From NCBI RefSeq assembly GCF_900103845.1, contig NZ_FNIJ01000003.1:310001-374000 (forward strand): a stretch of DNA of 64,000 nucleotides, in the 5' to 3' direction. This stretch comes from Pseudomonas jinjuensis. GTDB taxonomy: Bacteria > Pseudomonadota > Gammaproteobacteria > Pseudomonadales > Pseudomonadaceae. A program made the position numbers and the translations under genes. This document shows, piece by piece, positions 25,771 to 34,755 of this stretch. The notes under the pieces are model-generated. The model made no database searches, was not told the DNA's origin, and saw nothing but the letters and a program-made list of their open reading frames with translations. Each line of letters starts with the position of its first letter. Within the stretch, counting starts at the first letter, position 1.

Positions 25771-26673
25771 ATGGCCACCACCCTCAGCTCTGCACGCCAG
25801 GCCGGCTGGCGCGACTATCTGGAACTGACCAAGCCCAAGGTCGTCCTGCTGATGCTGATCACCTCGCTGATCGGCATGCTGCTCTCCACCCCCGGCTTCG
25901 TCGCCTGGCAGGTGTTGATCTTCGGCAACCTCGGTATCGGCCTCTGCGCCGGCGCGGCGGCGGCGGTCAACCACGTGGTGGACCGGCGCATCGACTCGAT
26001 CATGGCGCGCACCCACAAGCGCCCGCTGGCGGTGGGCCGCGTCTCGCCGAGCGCAGCGCTGGGCTTCGCCATGCTGCTGGCGCTGGCCGGGATGGCCGTG
26101 CTGCTGGCCTTCACCAATCCGCTGACCGCCTGGCTGACGCTGGCCTCGCTGCTCGGCTACGCCGCGCTGTACACCGGCTTCCTCAAGCGCGCCACGCCGC
26201 AGAACATCGTCATCGGCGGCCTCGCCGGCGCCGCCCCGCCGCTGCTCGGCTGGGTCGCGGTGACCGGGCAGATGTCCGCCGAACCGCTGCTGCTGGTGCT
26301 GATCATCTTCGCCTGGACTCCGCCGCACTTCTGGGCGCTGTGCCTGCACCGCAAGGACGAGTACGCCAAGGCCGACATTCCCATGCTGCCGGTCACCCAT
26401 GGCGAGCGTTACACCAGGTTGCACATCCTGCTCTATACGCTGGTGCTGTTCGCCGTTAGCCTGATGCCGTTCGTCATCCACATGAGCGGCCTGATCTACC
26501 TGCTGGCCGCCCTGGCCCTGGGCGCACGCTTCCTCGACTGGGCGTGGGCGCTGTACCAGGACAGCCGGCCGCATGCGGCGATCAAGACCTTCAAGTACTC
26601 TATCGCCTACCTGTTCCTGTTGTTCATCGCGCTGCTGGTGGATCATTACCTGCCAATCAGCCTGGTAGTGTGA
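25771..26673 (+). CDS. cyoE: Protoheme IX farnesyltransferase (heme O synthase)
   Basis: The product has 300 residues and is a UbiA-type prenyltransferase with about nine membrane segments. NHVVDRRIDSIMART holds the first aspartate-rich motif; TPPHFWALCLHRKDEYAKADIPMLP holds the second region. It farnesylates haem B to haem O for CtaA. CtaB would be an equally valid name here. Two long palindromic repeats separate it from the Sco gene. Confidence 0.95.
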   Translation: MATTLSSARQAGWRDYLELTKPKVVLLMLITSLIGMLLSTPGFVAWQVLIFGNLGIGLCAGAAAAVNHVVDRRIDSIMARTHKRPLAVGRVSPSAALGFAMLLALAGMAVLLAFTNPLTAWLTLASLLGYAALYTGFLKRATPQNIVIGGLAGAAPPLLGWVAVTGQMSAEPLLLVLIIFAWTPPHFWALCLHRKDEYAKADIPMLPVTHGERYTRLHILLYTLVLFAVSLMPFVIHMSGLIYLLAALALGARFLDWAWALYQDSRPHAAIKTFKYSIAYLFLLFIALLVDHYLPISLVV

Positions 26674-26683
26674 CGGCATGAAC

Positions 26684-26882
26684 GTAGGGTGGATGAGGCT
26701 TTTTTCATCCACCATGCAGGCCCCGCATTGGCCGGGATGGTGGATCGATAGAGCGTGATCCACCCTACGCATGACCCGGCCGCAGGAGCGAAGAGAACGT
26801 AGGGTGGATGGGGCTTTTTCCATCCACCATGCAGACGCCGGACAGACCGGATGGTGGATCGATGGAGCCTGATCCACCCTAC
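26684..26882. repeat. Tandem pair of 85-bp GTAGGGTGGAT elements
   Basis: Copies at 26684-26768 and 26799-26882 each start GTAGGGTGGATG, carry a T-rich centre and ATCCACCATGCAG, and end GATCCACCCTAC. Each has nested inverted repeats (GTGGATG...CATCCAC and terminal GTAGGGTGGAT...ATCCACCCTAC). A reverse-oriented relative is at 37093-37175. Confidence 0.85.
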
Positions 26883-26916
26883 GCAGGCCCGGCCCCGTTC
26901 CAGACACGAGAACCCA

Positions 26917-27552
26917 ATGTCCCGAACCAACAAGACCGTCTTCGTCCTCGTCACCATCGTCGCCCTGCTGCTCGGGCTGACGGTGCACAAGGTGCTCACC
27001 GCGCGTCACCAGCTCGATCCTACGGTGCTGCTGGATGCCGGCATCGTCATGCTGTCGCAGCCGCGCAACGTGCCGTCGCTGCAGTTCCAGGACCAGGACG
27101 GCAAGCCGTTCGACACCGCCAGCCTGAAGGGCCGCTGGAACCTGCTGTTCTTCGGCTACACCTTCTGCCCGGACGTCTGCCCCACCACCCTGGCGCAACT
27201 GCGCGAACTGGAAGGCAAGCTGCCGCCGGACGTGCGCGCGCAGCTGCAGGTGGTGCTGGTCAGCGTCGACCCGCACCGCGATACCCCGCAGCGCCTGAAG
27301 GAGTACCTCGGCTTCTTCAACGCCGGCTTCCAGGGCATCACCGGTTCCGACGAGAACATCCAGAAGCTCGCCAACGCCCTGAGCATCCCCTACATCCCGC
27401 CGGATACCAGCAAGCCGAACTACACCGTCGACCACAGCGGCAACCTGGTGGTCATCGGCCCGGACGGCATGCAGCTGGGCTTCATCCGCGCGCCGCTGAA
27501 CAACGCCAAGCTGAGTGCGCAGTTGCCGGCGCTGCTGGCGCGGAAGGACTGA
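26917..27552 (+). CDS. SCO1/SenC/PrrC copper chaperone
   Basis: The product has 211 residues from ATG 26917; the open frame upstream runs into the repeat. An N-terminal membrane anchor precedes a periplasmic thioredoxin-fold domain. The copper ligands Cys84, Cys88 (FCPDVCP) and His173 (VDHSG) are present. It supplies or prepares copper for the CuA centre of CoxB. It ends the oxidase gene group, with a good terminator behind. Confidence 0.94.
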   Translation: MSRTNKTVFVLVTIVALLLGLTVHKVLTARHQLDPTVLLDAGIVMLSQPRNVPSLQFQDQDGKPFDTASLKGRWNLLFFGYTFCPDVCPTTLAQLRELEGKLPPDVRAQLQVVLVSVDPHRDTPQRLKEYLGFFNAGFQGITGSDENIQKLANALSIPYIPPDTSKPNYTVDHSGNLVVIGPDGMQLGFIRAPLNNAKLSAQLPALLARKD

Positions 27553-27602
27553 GAAACGTCGCCTTTCCGACTTTTTCAGCGCCGCCATTGTCGTATTTAT
27601 GT

Positions 27603-27634
27603 AACGGCCACGCTTTCGTGGCCGTTTCTTTTTT
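27603..27634 (+). terminator. Terminator of the oxidase gene group
   Basis: AACGGCCACG, CTTT loop, CGTGGCCGTT, then a T-rich tract. Confidence 0.9.
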
Positions 27635-28168
27635 CCTGCCGAACGCGCTTTTTCCCCGCTCCGCCCACTACAACCCCGTCACCTTCCCCGCCTCGCTGAA
27701 GCCTCCGAAAGCCGCGGCCCAAAGGACTTCCAGGAGGTTTTCTGACCCCGTAGTCAATGTTCGATATTTGCTACACGCCTCCAATGCATAAGTACCCACT
27801 CATATTCCATATTAAAAACATTAATTAACACCTATAGCTGCGCCTAAGGCAGGATTGACAAGCCTCTCGCCGGGTCTTGAGGGGTTCTGATAGGCGGTCA
27901 TTCACCATCGGGATAGGGTTATCCCCTGGAAAGCGGATGCTGCCAGGCTCTCTTCGAGAGCTTGCGAACGCCGTACCGGCCACAAAACAAGCAGTCTGTT
28001 CGTGACTTGTAGTGCCGGATTCGTATCGCTCCAGAACGACCTTCCAGGCCCTGCGGTTCGATTGCACGATGTCACGCCCCCAGGACGCGACGTCCGCAGC
28101 CAGTTCGACATCCCGGCCCGCCAACGCAGCGGACCGGACTACCCAAAGCTCACGCAGGAGATTTGCGA
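27635..28168. other. Long gap upstream of pntAA
   Basis: This 534-bp spacer lacks a convincing gene. An AT-rich stretch (about 27740-27840, with ATATTCCATATTAAAAACATTAATTA-like sequence) stands out and probably holds the pnt promoter. An AGGAG site at 28156-28160 sets the pntAA start. Confidence 0.5.
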
Positions 28169-29287
28169 GTGCAGATCGGTGTCCCCCTCGAGACCCAAGC
28201 CGGTGAAACGCGGGTCGCTGCCACCCCGGAAACCGTCAAGAAACTGATCGGTCAGGGCCATCAGGTGATTGTCCAGAGCGGTGCCGGCGTCAACGCCAGC
28301 CTGCCGGACAGCACCTATGAAGCCGTCGGCGCGAAGATCGGCACTGCCGCCGAAGCCCTCGGCGCCGATCTGGTGCTGAAGGTGGTCGCCCCCAATGCAG
28401 CCGAGCTGGACCAGATGAAGTCCGGCGCCGTGCTCATCGGCATGCTCAACCCGTTCAACAACGAGAACAACGCCCTGATGGCCCAGCGCGGCGTCACCGC
28501 GTTCGCCCTCGAGGCCGCGCCGCGTACTTCCCGCGCGCAGAGCCTGGACGTGCTGTCCTCGCAGGCCAACATCGCCGGCTACAAGGCCGTGATGCTCGCC
28601 GCCAACCACTACCCGCGCTTCATGCCGATGCTGATGACCGCCGCCGGTACCGTGAAGGCCGCCCGCGTGCTGATCCTCGGCGCCGGCGTCGCCGGCCTGC
28701 AGGCGATCGCTACCGCCAAGCGTCTCGGTGCGGTGATCGAGGCCTCGGACGTGCGCCCGGCGGTTAAAGAGCAGATCGAATCCCTTGGCGCCAAGTTCGT
28801 CGACGTTCCCTACGAGACCGACGAAGAGCGCGAGTGCGCCGAAGGCGTTGGCGGCTACGCCCGGCCGATGCCGCAATCCTGGATGGAGCGCCAGGCCAAG
28901 GCCGTTCACGAGCGTGCCAAGCAGGCCGACATCGTGATCACCACCGCGCTGATCCCGGGCCGCAAGGCGCCGACGCTGCTGCACGAAGCCACAGTGAAGG
29001 AGATGAAGCCGGGTTCGGTGGTCATCGACCTCGCCGCGGCTCAGGGCGGCAACTGCCCGCTGACCGAGGCCGAACAGGTGGTGGTGAAGTACGGCGTGAC
29101 CATCGTCGGCCACAGCAACCTGGCCGCCATGGTTCCGGCCGATGCCTCCGCCCTGTACGCCCGCAACCTGCTCGATTTCCTCAAGCTGACCCTGAGCGCC
29201 GAAGGTTTCAAGGTCAACATGGAAGACGACATCGTCGCCGCCTGCCTGATGTGCCGCGACGGACAGGTAGTGCGCAAGAACGGCTGA
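28169..29287 (+). CDS. pntAA: NAD(P) transhydrogenase subunit alpha part 1
   Basis: The product has 372 residues from GTG 28169, eight bases after AGGAG; TTG 28163 is too close. It is the soluble domain I, with QIGVPLETQAGETRVA at the start, a Rossmann segment ARVLILGAGVAGLQAIATAKRLGA and the mobile-loop region GGYARPMPQSW. It binds NAD(H) and passes hydride to PntB. Alpha is split into two genes (this one and pntAB), as in P. aeruginosa. Confidence 0.95.
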   Translation: MQIGVPLETQAGETRVAATPETVKKLIGQGHQVIVQSGAGVNASLPDSTYEAVGAKIGTAAEALGADLVLKVVAPNAAELDQMKSGAVLIGMLNPFNNENNALMAQRGVTAFALEAAPRTSRAQSLDVLSSQANIAGYKAVMLAANHYPRFMPMLMTAAGTVKAARVLILGAGVAGLQAIATAKRLGAVIEASDVRPAVKEQIESLGAKFVDVPYETDEERECAEGVGGYARPMPQSWMERQAKAVHERAKQADIVITTALIPGRKAPTLLHEATVKEMKPGSVVIDLAAAQGGNCPLTEAEQVVVKYGVTIVGHSNLAAMVPADASALYARNLLDFLKLTLSAEGFKVNMEDDIVAACLMCRDGQVVRKNG

Positions 29288-29353
29288 CCCCAGGCAGCAC
29301 TACTATATAAAGACGCGCCGGGCTTGCCCGGCCCTCAATTCCGGTGAAAGACG

Positions 29354-29674
29354 ATGGAAGAAATGCTGATCTCCCACGGGATCTACAACCTGATCATCTT
29401 CGTGCTGGCCGTGTATGTCGGCTACCACGTGGTCTGGAACGTGACCCCTGCCCTGCACACTCCGCTGATGGCCGTGACCAACGCCATTTCCGCGATCGTT
29501 ATCGTCGGCGCCATGCTGGCCGCCGCCCTGACCGTCACCCCGCTGGGCAAGGTCATGGGCACCCTGGCCGTGGCGCTGGCCGCAGTCAACGTGTTCGGTG
29601 GTTTCCTGGTTACCCGCCGCATGCTGGAAATGTTCAAGAAGAAAGCCCCGAAGGCTCAGGCGGAGAAACACTGA
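29354..29674 (+). CDS. pntAB: NAD(P) transhydrogenase subunit alpha part 2
   Basis: The 106-residue product has three membrane helices and forms the alpha part of the proton channel domain [20 protein letters not shown] is the family signature in helix two. It lies 66 bp after pntAA and ends one base before pntB, so the two are tightly coupled. Confidence 0.94.
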   Translation: MEEMLISHGIYNLIIFVLAVYVGYHVVWNVTPALHTPLMAVTNAISAIVIVGAMLAAALTVTPLGKVMGTLAVALAAVNVFGGFLVTRRMLEMFKKKAPKAQAEKH

Positions 29675-29675
29675 C

Positions 29676-31127
29676 ATGAGCATGAACCTGGTTACCCTCC
29701 TCTACCTGGTCGCCTCGGTGTGCTTCATCCAGGCGCTCAAGGGCCTGTCGCACCCGACCACGTCGCGCCAGGGCAACGCCTTCGGCATGATCGGCATGGC
29801 GATCGCCATCGTCACCACCGTGTTCCTGGTGTTCAAGCTGGCCGCCCAGCTGGGTGAAGGCGGCAACGCCGCCAGCGGCCTGGCCTACGTGGTGGTCGGC
29901 CTGCTGATCGGCGGCACCGCCGGTTCGATCATGGCCAAGCGCGTCGAAATGACCAAGATGCCGGAACTGGTCGCCTTCATGCACAGCATGATCGGTCTGG
30001 CCGCCGTGTTCATCGCCGTCGCCGCCGTCGTCGAGCCGCAGTCGCTCGGCATCGTGCAGCACCTGGGCGACACCATCCCGACCGGCAACCGCCTGGAGCT
30101 GTTCCTCGGCGCGGCCATCGGTGCCATCACCTTCTCCGGTTCGGTGATCGCCTTCGGCAAGCTGTCCGGCAAGTACAAGTTCCGCCTGTTCCAGGGCGCT
30201 CCGGTGCAATTCGCCGGCCAGCACATGCTGAACCTGGTGCTCGGCCTGGCCACCATCGGCCTGGGCCTGGTGTTCATGTTCACCGGCAACATGGCTGCCT
30301 TCGCCGCGATGCTGGCCCTGGCCTTCGTCATGGGCGTGCTGATCATCATCCCGATCGGCGGCGCCGACATGCCGGTGGTGGTGTCGATGCTGAACTCCTA
30401 CTCCGGCTGGGCCGCGGCAGGTATCGGCTTCTCGCTGAACAACTCGATGCTGATCGTCGCCGGTTCGCTGGTAGGTTCGTCCGGTGCGATCCTCTCGTAC
30501 ATCATGTGCAAGGCGATGAACCGTTCGTTCTTCAACGTCATCCTCGGCGGCTTCGGCGCCGAAGCCGACGCGGGCCCGGCTGCCGGTTCGAAAGAGCAGC
30601 GTCCGGTGAAGTCCGGTTCCTCCGACGACGCCTCGTTCCTGCTGACCAACGCCGACAGCGTGATCATCGTTCCGGGCTACGGCCTGGCGGTGGCCCGCGC
30701 CCAGCACGCGCTGATGGAACTGGCCGAGAAGCTGACCCATCGCGGCGTGACCGTGAAGTTCGCCATCCACCCGGTTGCCGGCCGTATGCCGGGCCACATG
30801 AACGTCCTGCTGGCCGAGGCCGAGGTGCCCTACGAGCAGGTGTTCGAGATGGAAGACATCAACTCCGAGTTCGGTCAGACCGACGTGGTGCTGGTCCTCG
30901 GCGCCAACGACGTGGTCAACCCGGCCGCCAAGAACGATCCGAAATCGCCGATCGCCGGCATGCCGATCCTCGAGGCGTACAAGGCCAAGACCGTCATCGT
31001 CAACAAGCGCTCCATGGCCAGCGGCTACGCCGGCCTGGACAACGAACTGTTCTACCTGGACAAGACCATGATGGTCTTCGGCGACGCCAAGAAAGTCATC
31101 GAAGACATGGTCAAGGCCGTGGAATAA
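29676..31127 (+). CDS. pntB: NAD(P) transhydrogenase subunit beta
   Basis: The product has 483 residues from ATG 29676; ATG 29682 is also possible. The first about 265 residues form eight or nine membrane helices of the proton channel. The C-terminal NADP-binding domain III has VPGYGLAVARAQHAL, HPVAGRMPGHMNVLLAEA and NKRSMASGYAGLDN. It couples the proton gradient to NADPH formation. A strong hairpin follows. Confidence 0.96.
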   Translation: MSMNLVTLLYLVASVCFIQALKGLSHPTTSRQGNAFGMIGMAIAIVTTVFLVFKLAAQLGEGGNAASGLAYVVVGLLIGGTAGSIMAKRVEMTKMPELVAFMHSMIGLAAVFIAVAAVVEPQSLGIVQHLGDTIPTGNRLELFLGAAIGAITFSGSVIAFGKLSGKYKFRLFQGAPVQFAGQHMLNLVLGLATIGLGLVFMFTGNMAAFAAMLALAFVMGVLIIIPIGGADMPVVVSMLNSYSGWAAAGIGFSLNNSMLIVAGSLVGSSGAILSYIMCKAMNRSFFNVILGGFGAEADAGPAAGSKEQRPVKSGSSDDASFLLTNADSVIIVPGYGLAVARAQHALMELAEKLTHRGVTVKFAIHPVAGRMPGHMNVLLAEAEVPYEQVFEMEDINSEFGQTDVVLVLGANDVVNPAAKNDPKSPIAGMPILEAYKAKTVIVNKRSMASGYAGLDNELFYLDKTMMVFGDAKKVIEDMVKAVE

Positions 31128-31143
31128 GCTTCACCGCGCGTCA

Positions 31144-31176
31144 CAAGACACCGGCCTCGCGCCGGTGTCTTGCTTT
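31144..31176 (+). terminator. Terminator of the pnt operon
   Basis: CAAGACACCGGC, CTCGC loop, GCCGGTGTCTTG, then CTTT. Confidence 0.88.
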
Positions 31177-31229
31177 CCGGCAACGGTACAGTTGCTGGAC
31201 TTTGGTATTAGGAAGGTAACTGGCAGCCC

Positions 31230-31262
31230 GATTTTTCGACCTAGGTCTAAGGGCGAAAAATC
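31230..31262. promoter_or_regulatory. Nested palindromes upstream of the CoA-transferase
   Basis: GATTTTTCG (31230-31238) pairs with CGAAAAATC (31254-31262), enclosing the perfect palindrome GACCTAGGTC (31238-31247). It lies 54 bp before the start, in the only regulatory space available. It is probably an operator; the regulator is not identified. Confidence 0.55.
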
Positions 31263-31315
31263 CCCGAGTCCCTAGACTGGCCGCCTTGCACTTCCTACTG
31301 CCCGAGGTTTTCCAG

Positions 31316-32812
31316 ATGTTCCGTGATCGCGTGCGTATGCCTTCCCTGCTCGACAAGGTGATGAGCGCGGCCGAAGCCGCTGCCCTGATCGAGGACGGCA
31401 TGACCGTCGGCATGAGCGGCTTCACCCGCGCCGGCGAAGCCAAGGCGGTGCCGAAGGCGCTGGCCGAACGCGCCCGGCAGCAGCCGCTGCGCATCAGCCT
31501 GATGACCGGCGCCAGCCTGGGCAACGACCTCGACAAGCAGCTCACCGAAGCCGGCGTGCTGGCCCGGCGCATGCCGTTCCAGGTCGACAGCACCCTGCGC
31601 AAGGCGATCAACGCCGGCGAGGTGATGTTCATCGACCAGCACCTCTCGGAAACCGTCGAGCAGCTGCGCAACCACCAGCTCAAGCTGCCGGACATCGCGG
31701 TGATCGAGGCCGTCGCCATCACCGAGGAAGGCCATATCGTGCCGACCACCTCGGTGGGCAACTCGGCGAGCTTCGCCATCTTCGCGAAGAAGGTCATCGT
31801 CGAGATCAACACCGCGCACAACCCCAATCTGGAAGGCCTGCACGACATCTACATCCCGACCTACCGCCCGACCCGCACGCCGATCCCGCTGGTGAAGGCC
31901 GACGACCGCATCGGCAGCACCGCCATCCCGATCGACCCGGCGAAGATCGTCGCCATCGTCCACACCGAGCAGGCGGACTCGCCGTCCACCGTGCTGCCGC
32001 CGGACGACGAGACCCAGGCCATCGCCAACCACCTGATCGATTTCCTCAAGCGCGAAGTGGACGCCGGCCGCATGGGCAAGAGCCTCGGCCCGCTGCAGGC
32101 CGGCATCGGCAGCATCGCCAACGCGGTGATGTGCGGTCTGATCGAGTCGCCGTTCGAAGACCTGACCATGTACTCCGAAGTGCTGCAGGACTCGACCTTC
32201 GACCTGATCGACGCCGGCAAGCTGCGCTTCGCCTCGGGCAGCTCGATCACCCTGTCGCCGCGCCGCAACGCCGACGTGTTCGGCAACCTGGAGCGCTACA
32301 AGGACAAGCTGGTGCTGCGCCCGCAGGAAATCTCCAACCATCCGGAAGTGGTGCGCCGCCTCGGCATCATCGGCATCAACACCGCGCTGGAGTTCGACAT
32401 CTACGGCAACGTCAACTCCACCCACGTCGGCGGCACGAAGATGATGAACGGCATCGGCGGCTCCGGCGACTTCGCCCGCAACGCGCACCTTGCGGTGTTC
32501 GTCACCAAGTCCATCGCCAAGGGCGGCAACATCTCCAGCGTGGTGCCCATGGTTAGCCACGTCGACCACACCGAGCACGACGTGGACATCCTGGTCACCG
32601 AGATCGGCCTCGCCGACCTGCGCGGCCTGGCCCCGCGCGAGCGCGCCCGGGCGATCATCGACAACTGTGTGCATCCGTCCTATCGCGACGCGCTGAACAG
32701 TTACTTCGAGGCCGCGTGCAAGCGTGGCGGACACACTCCGCATATCCTGCGCGAAGCCATGTCCTGGCATATCAATCTGGAAGAAAACGGCCACATGCTG
32801 GCCGCGAGCTGA
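31316..32812 (+). CDS. Acetyl-CoA hydrolase/succinyl-CoA:acetate CoA-transferase
   Basis: The product has 498 residues from ATG 31316. It is a class I CoA-transferase of the Ach1/AarC/Cat1 type. Glu288 in YSEVLQD matches the catalytic glutamate that forms the CoA thioester, and GGSGDFARNA and the C-terminal GLAPRERA are family signatures. It likely moves CoA between acetate and succinyl-CoA (or propionate) and may detoxify acyl-CoAs. The palindromic upstream region suggests control by carbon source. Confidence 0.92.
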   Translation: MFRDRVRMPSLLDKVMSAAEAAALIEDGMTVGMSGFTRAGEAKAVPKALAERARQQPLRISLMTGASLGNDLDKQLTEAGVLARRMPFQVDSTLRKAINAGEVMFIDQHLSETVEQLRNHQLKLPDIAVIEAVAITEEGHIVPTTSVGNSASFAIFAKKVIVEINTAHNPNLEGLHDIYIPTYRPTRTPIPLVKADDRIGSTAIPIDPAKIVAIVHTEQADSPSTVLPPDDETQAIANHLIDFLKREVDAGRMGKSLGPLQAGIGSIANAVMCGLIESPFEDLTMYSEVLQDSTFDLIDAGKLRFASGSSITLSPRRNADVFGNLERYKDKLVLRPQEISNHPEVVRRLGIIGINTALEFDIYGNVNSTHVGGTKMMNGIGGSGDFARNAHLAVFVTKSIAKGGNISSVVPMVSHVDHTEHDVDILVTEIGLADLRGLAPRERARAIIDNCVHPSYRDALNSYFEAACKRGGHTPHILREAMSWHINLEENGHMLAAS

Positions 32813-32820
32813 TGCCGGCG

Positions 32821-32858
32821 GCCTTGCAGGTCATTCGCAAGAGAATGGCCTGCAAGGC
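32821..32858 (+). terminator. Long hairpin after the CoA-transferase
   Basis: GCCTTGCAGGTCATTC and its near-complement GAATGGCCTGCAAGGC enclose GCAAGA. No clear T-tract follows, so it may be a processing or attenuating hairpin. Confidence 0.55.
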
Positions 32859-33169
32859 TGGACATCCTGGGAAAAAACCCGTAAAAAACAGCTTCGAACA
32901 GTTTTTTCCTCCGCTGCAACTGTTCCCTTCCCTCCAGTCACCCCCCGGTGACGACCACCTCGAACCTCTCCAGACTCGCTAAAACGCACCATTACAGGGC
33001 GCTGCAGTACAGTTCGCCCTGAAAAAGACCATTACAGTCCACTAAAACAGATCTCTGATCACACACAATACCCCCCAACTGTTCCTGTACCCTTTGACCG
33101 AATAGTCAGATCATATGTCCATCCAGTTACCACTCTGATTACTCGCCACAAGCGGGAAGGATCAACATC
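32859..33169. other. Gap before the first DUF1127 gene
   Basis: This spacer of about 310 bp is AT-richer than its surroundings from about 32990 on. CATTACAG occurs twice (33 bp apart) and CTGTAC/GTACAG words recur. No gene seen; it probably holds the DUF1127 promoter. Confidence 0.4.
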
Positions 33170-33376
33170 ATGGGACGCACCCTCGTTTCCACCAACATCG
33201 CCAGCCGCCCTGTTTCCAGCAGCAGCCATCACAGCCTCGTGGGCACCATGCGCCTGTGGCAGCGTCGCATCGAAAGCCGCCGCCAGCTGGCCCGCCTGGA
33301 TTCGCGCCTGCTCGCCGATGCCGGCATCAGCGAAGCCCAGCGCTACGCCGAACTGAGCAAGCCGTTCTGGCGTTGA
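33170..33376 (+). CDS. DUF1127 (YjiS-like) small protein
   Basis: The 68-residue product starts at an ATG after GGGAAGGATC. Its C-terminal half is the arginine-rich DUF1127 helix (RRQLARLDSRLLADAGIS) with the terminal KPFWR. In other bacteria such proteins affect RNA turnover or phosphate and carbon uptake, often in multicopy. A second member lies 300 bp downstream in the same direction. Confidence 0.88.
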   Translation: MGRTLVSTNIASRPVSSSSHHSLVGTMRLWQRRIESRRQLARLDSRLLADAGISEAQRYAELSKPFWR

Positions 33377-33683
33377 TTCGACAGTTCTACAGCTAAGCAG
33401 CACACGCGAAAACTGTACCTGTCGCCTGAGGCCGCTCTTCCACAGAGCGGCCCAAGGCAAACCTCCTCTTCCTCCCTCCGCTCCGCTTCATCGTCCAGCT
33501 TCGGGCGCATCCCTCCTTCGCTCCCTTCGCAACAGTAGGCGCCAAATACGGCAGCACAGTTGCCATCCTGCGCGGACTGTTCCCGCACAATTCTCCCCCG
33601 CTGCCTCTGCCTGCGATTCGCCGCCGGTGCGAGTCTGAAGCTCGGCTTTCACACCCACCGTGGAAGACAAAGAGGGCATCGTC
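33377..33683. other. Gap between the two DUF1127 genes
   Basis: This 307-bp spacer has a perfect 9-bp hairpin at 33430-33452 (GGCCGCTCT/AGAGCGGCC) near its start, without a T-tract. A pyrimidine-rich top strand follows, with CCTCCTCTTCCTCCCTCC-like sequence. No gene seen. Confidence 0.45.
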
Positions 33684-33893
33684 ATGGAGCTTGAATACAC
33701 CACCCCCGGTCTCGTCCCCACTCTCGAAACCCGCGCGCGCCCGCTGAACCGACTGTTCCGCCTGTTCGCGCTGTGGCGACAGAACATCCGCACCCGCCGG
33801 CAGCTGGCCGAACTGGACGAGCGACTGCTCTCCGACGTGGGCATCAGCCCGAGCGAGCGCATTGCGGAAATCTCCCGGCCCTTCTGGCGCTGA
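33684..33893 (+). CDS. DUF1127 (YjiS-like) small protein, second copy
   Basis: The 69-residue product starts at ATG 33684 (GAGG eight bases before); GTG 33660 would add eight residues. The C-terminal helix RRQLAELDERLLSDVGIS and RPFWR closely match the first copy, while the N-terminal halves differ. It is probably a tandem duplicate. It lies 86 bp before the first DUF2388 gene, so shared transcription is possible. Confidence 0.87.
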   Translation: MELEYTTPGLVPTLETRARPLNRLFRLFALWRQNIRTRRQLAELDERLLSDVGISPSERIAEISRPFWR

Positions 33894-33979
33894 ATCGCTG
33901 GAGCATAATCGTTGTCTTGGCTAGGCTGTGCGGAGGGGCGGCACTCCAGCCGCCCGCTTCCGCCTACTGGAGTAGCCAT

Positions 33980-34297
33980 ATGAATCGTTTGCGTCTTATC
34001 GGTGCTGTCGCCCTGCTGGCCTGCGCCAGCAGTGCCTTCGCTACCAGCTTCGTGGTCACCACCGACATGACGGTTCGTGCCACCGGCTCGACCTCGGACG
34101 CCACCAGCGACATCAGCAACTCGTTCAAGGATGACAAGATCGTCCGCGAGGCCCGTGATGACGCAGCCAGCTTCGTCGCCAGCCAGGGCGACATCCGCGG
34201 CGCACAGCTGGAAGCGGCCTTCCGCCACATCCGCAGCAAGCTGCCGACCCTCGCCGCCGACGACATGCAGCTGGCGAAGGCCATCCTGACCATCTGA
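33980..34297 (+). CDS. DUF2388 secreted protein 1
   Basis: The 105-residue product has a signal peptide ending SAFA, leaving about 84 residues. Its core REARDDAASFVASQGDIRGA, then LEAAFRHIR and AKAIL, is shared with the next two genes. DUF2388 is a short periplasmic or exported family of unknown function, known mainly in Pseudomonas. It has no cysteine in the mature part, so is not a disulfide protein. Confidence 0.87.
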   Translation: MNRLRLIGAVALLACASSAFATSFVVTTDMTVRATGSTSDATSDISNSFKDDKIVREARDDAASFVASQGDIRGAQLEAAFRHIRSKLPTLAADDMQLAKAILTI

Positions 34298-34420
34298 TCC
34301 GGCACCCGGTCCGCACGGTCCGGGCACTGATTTCCCGCACCGGCCCGAGGCCATCTCTGGCCGTGCGGGCCGCATTCCGTTAGCCTTGGCGCCCTTCGTT
34401 CCGACAACCGCCAAAGCTCC

Positions 34421-34723
34421 ATGCGCACGTCCCTTACCCTCCTCGCCTGCCTCAGCGCCGCCAGTCCCGCCCTCGCCTTCGACCTGACCACCCAGCTCGG
34501 CGTGGCCACCACCTACGTCACCAGCGATGTGAGCAGCCGCCCGTTCGAGAAGCGCCTGCTGGCCAGCGCCCGCGACGACGCCGCCAGCTTCATCGCCAGC
34601 GACGGGCGAATCCGCGGCGCCCGGCTGGAACAGAGCCTGCACTGGCTGCGCCAGGAACATCCCGGCCTGCACGCCAGCGACCGGGAACTGGCCGAAGCCA
34701 TTCTTGCCCAAACTAGTGAGTGA
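34421..34723 (+). CDS. DUF2388 secreted protein 2
   Basis: The 100-residue product has a signal peptide ending PALA. The mature part keeps SARDDAASFIASDGRIRGA and LAEAIL. It is the most diverged of the three copies. It lies 123 bp after copy 1 and 32 bp before copy 3. Confidence 0.85.
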   Translation: MRTSLTLLACLSAASPALAFDLTTQLGVATTYVTSDVSSRPFEKRLLASARDDAASFIASDGRIRGARLEQSLHWLRQEHPGLHASDRELAEAILAQTSE

Positions 34724-34755
34724 GCAGCCCCGCTGCCCTTTCCGGAGAAACATCC

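Noticed and set aside
33430-33452. Hairpin after the first DUF1127 gene as a terminator
   Set aside because: The stem is perfect but no T-tract follows on either strand, so termination is not supported; described within the gap entry.
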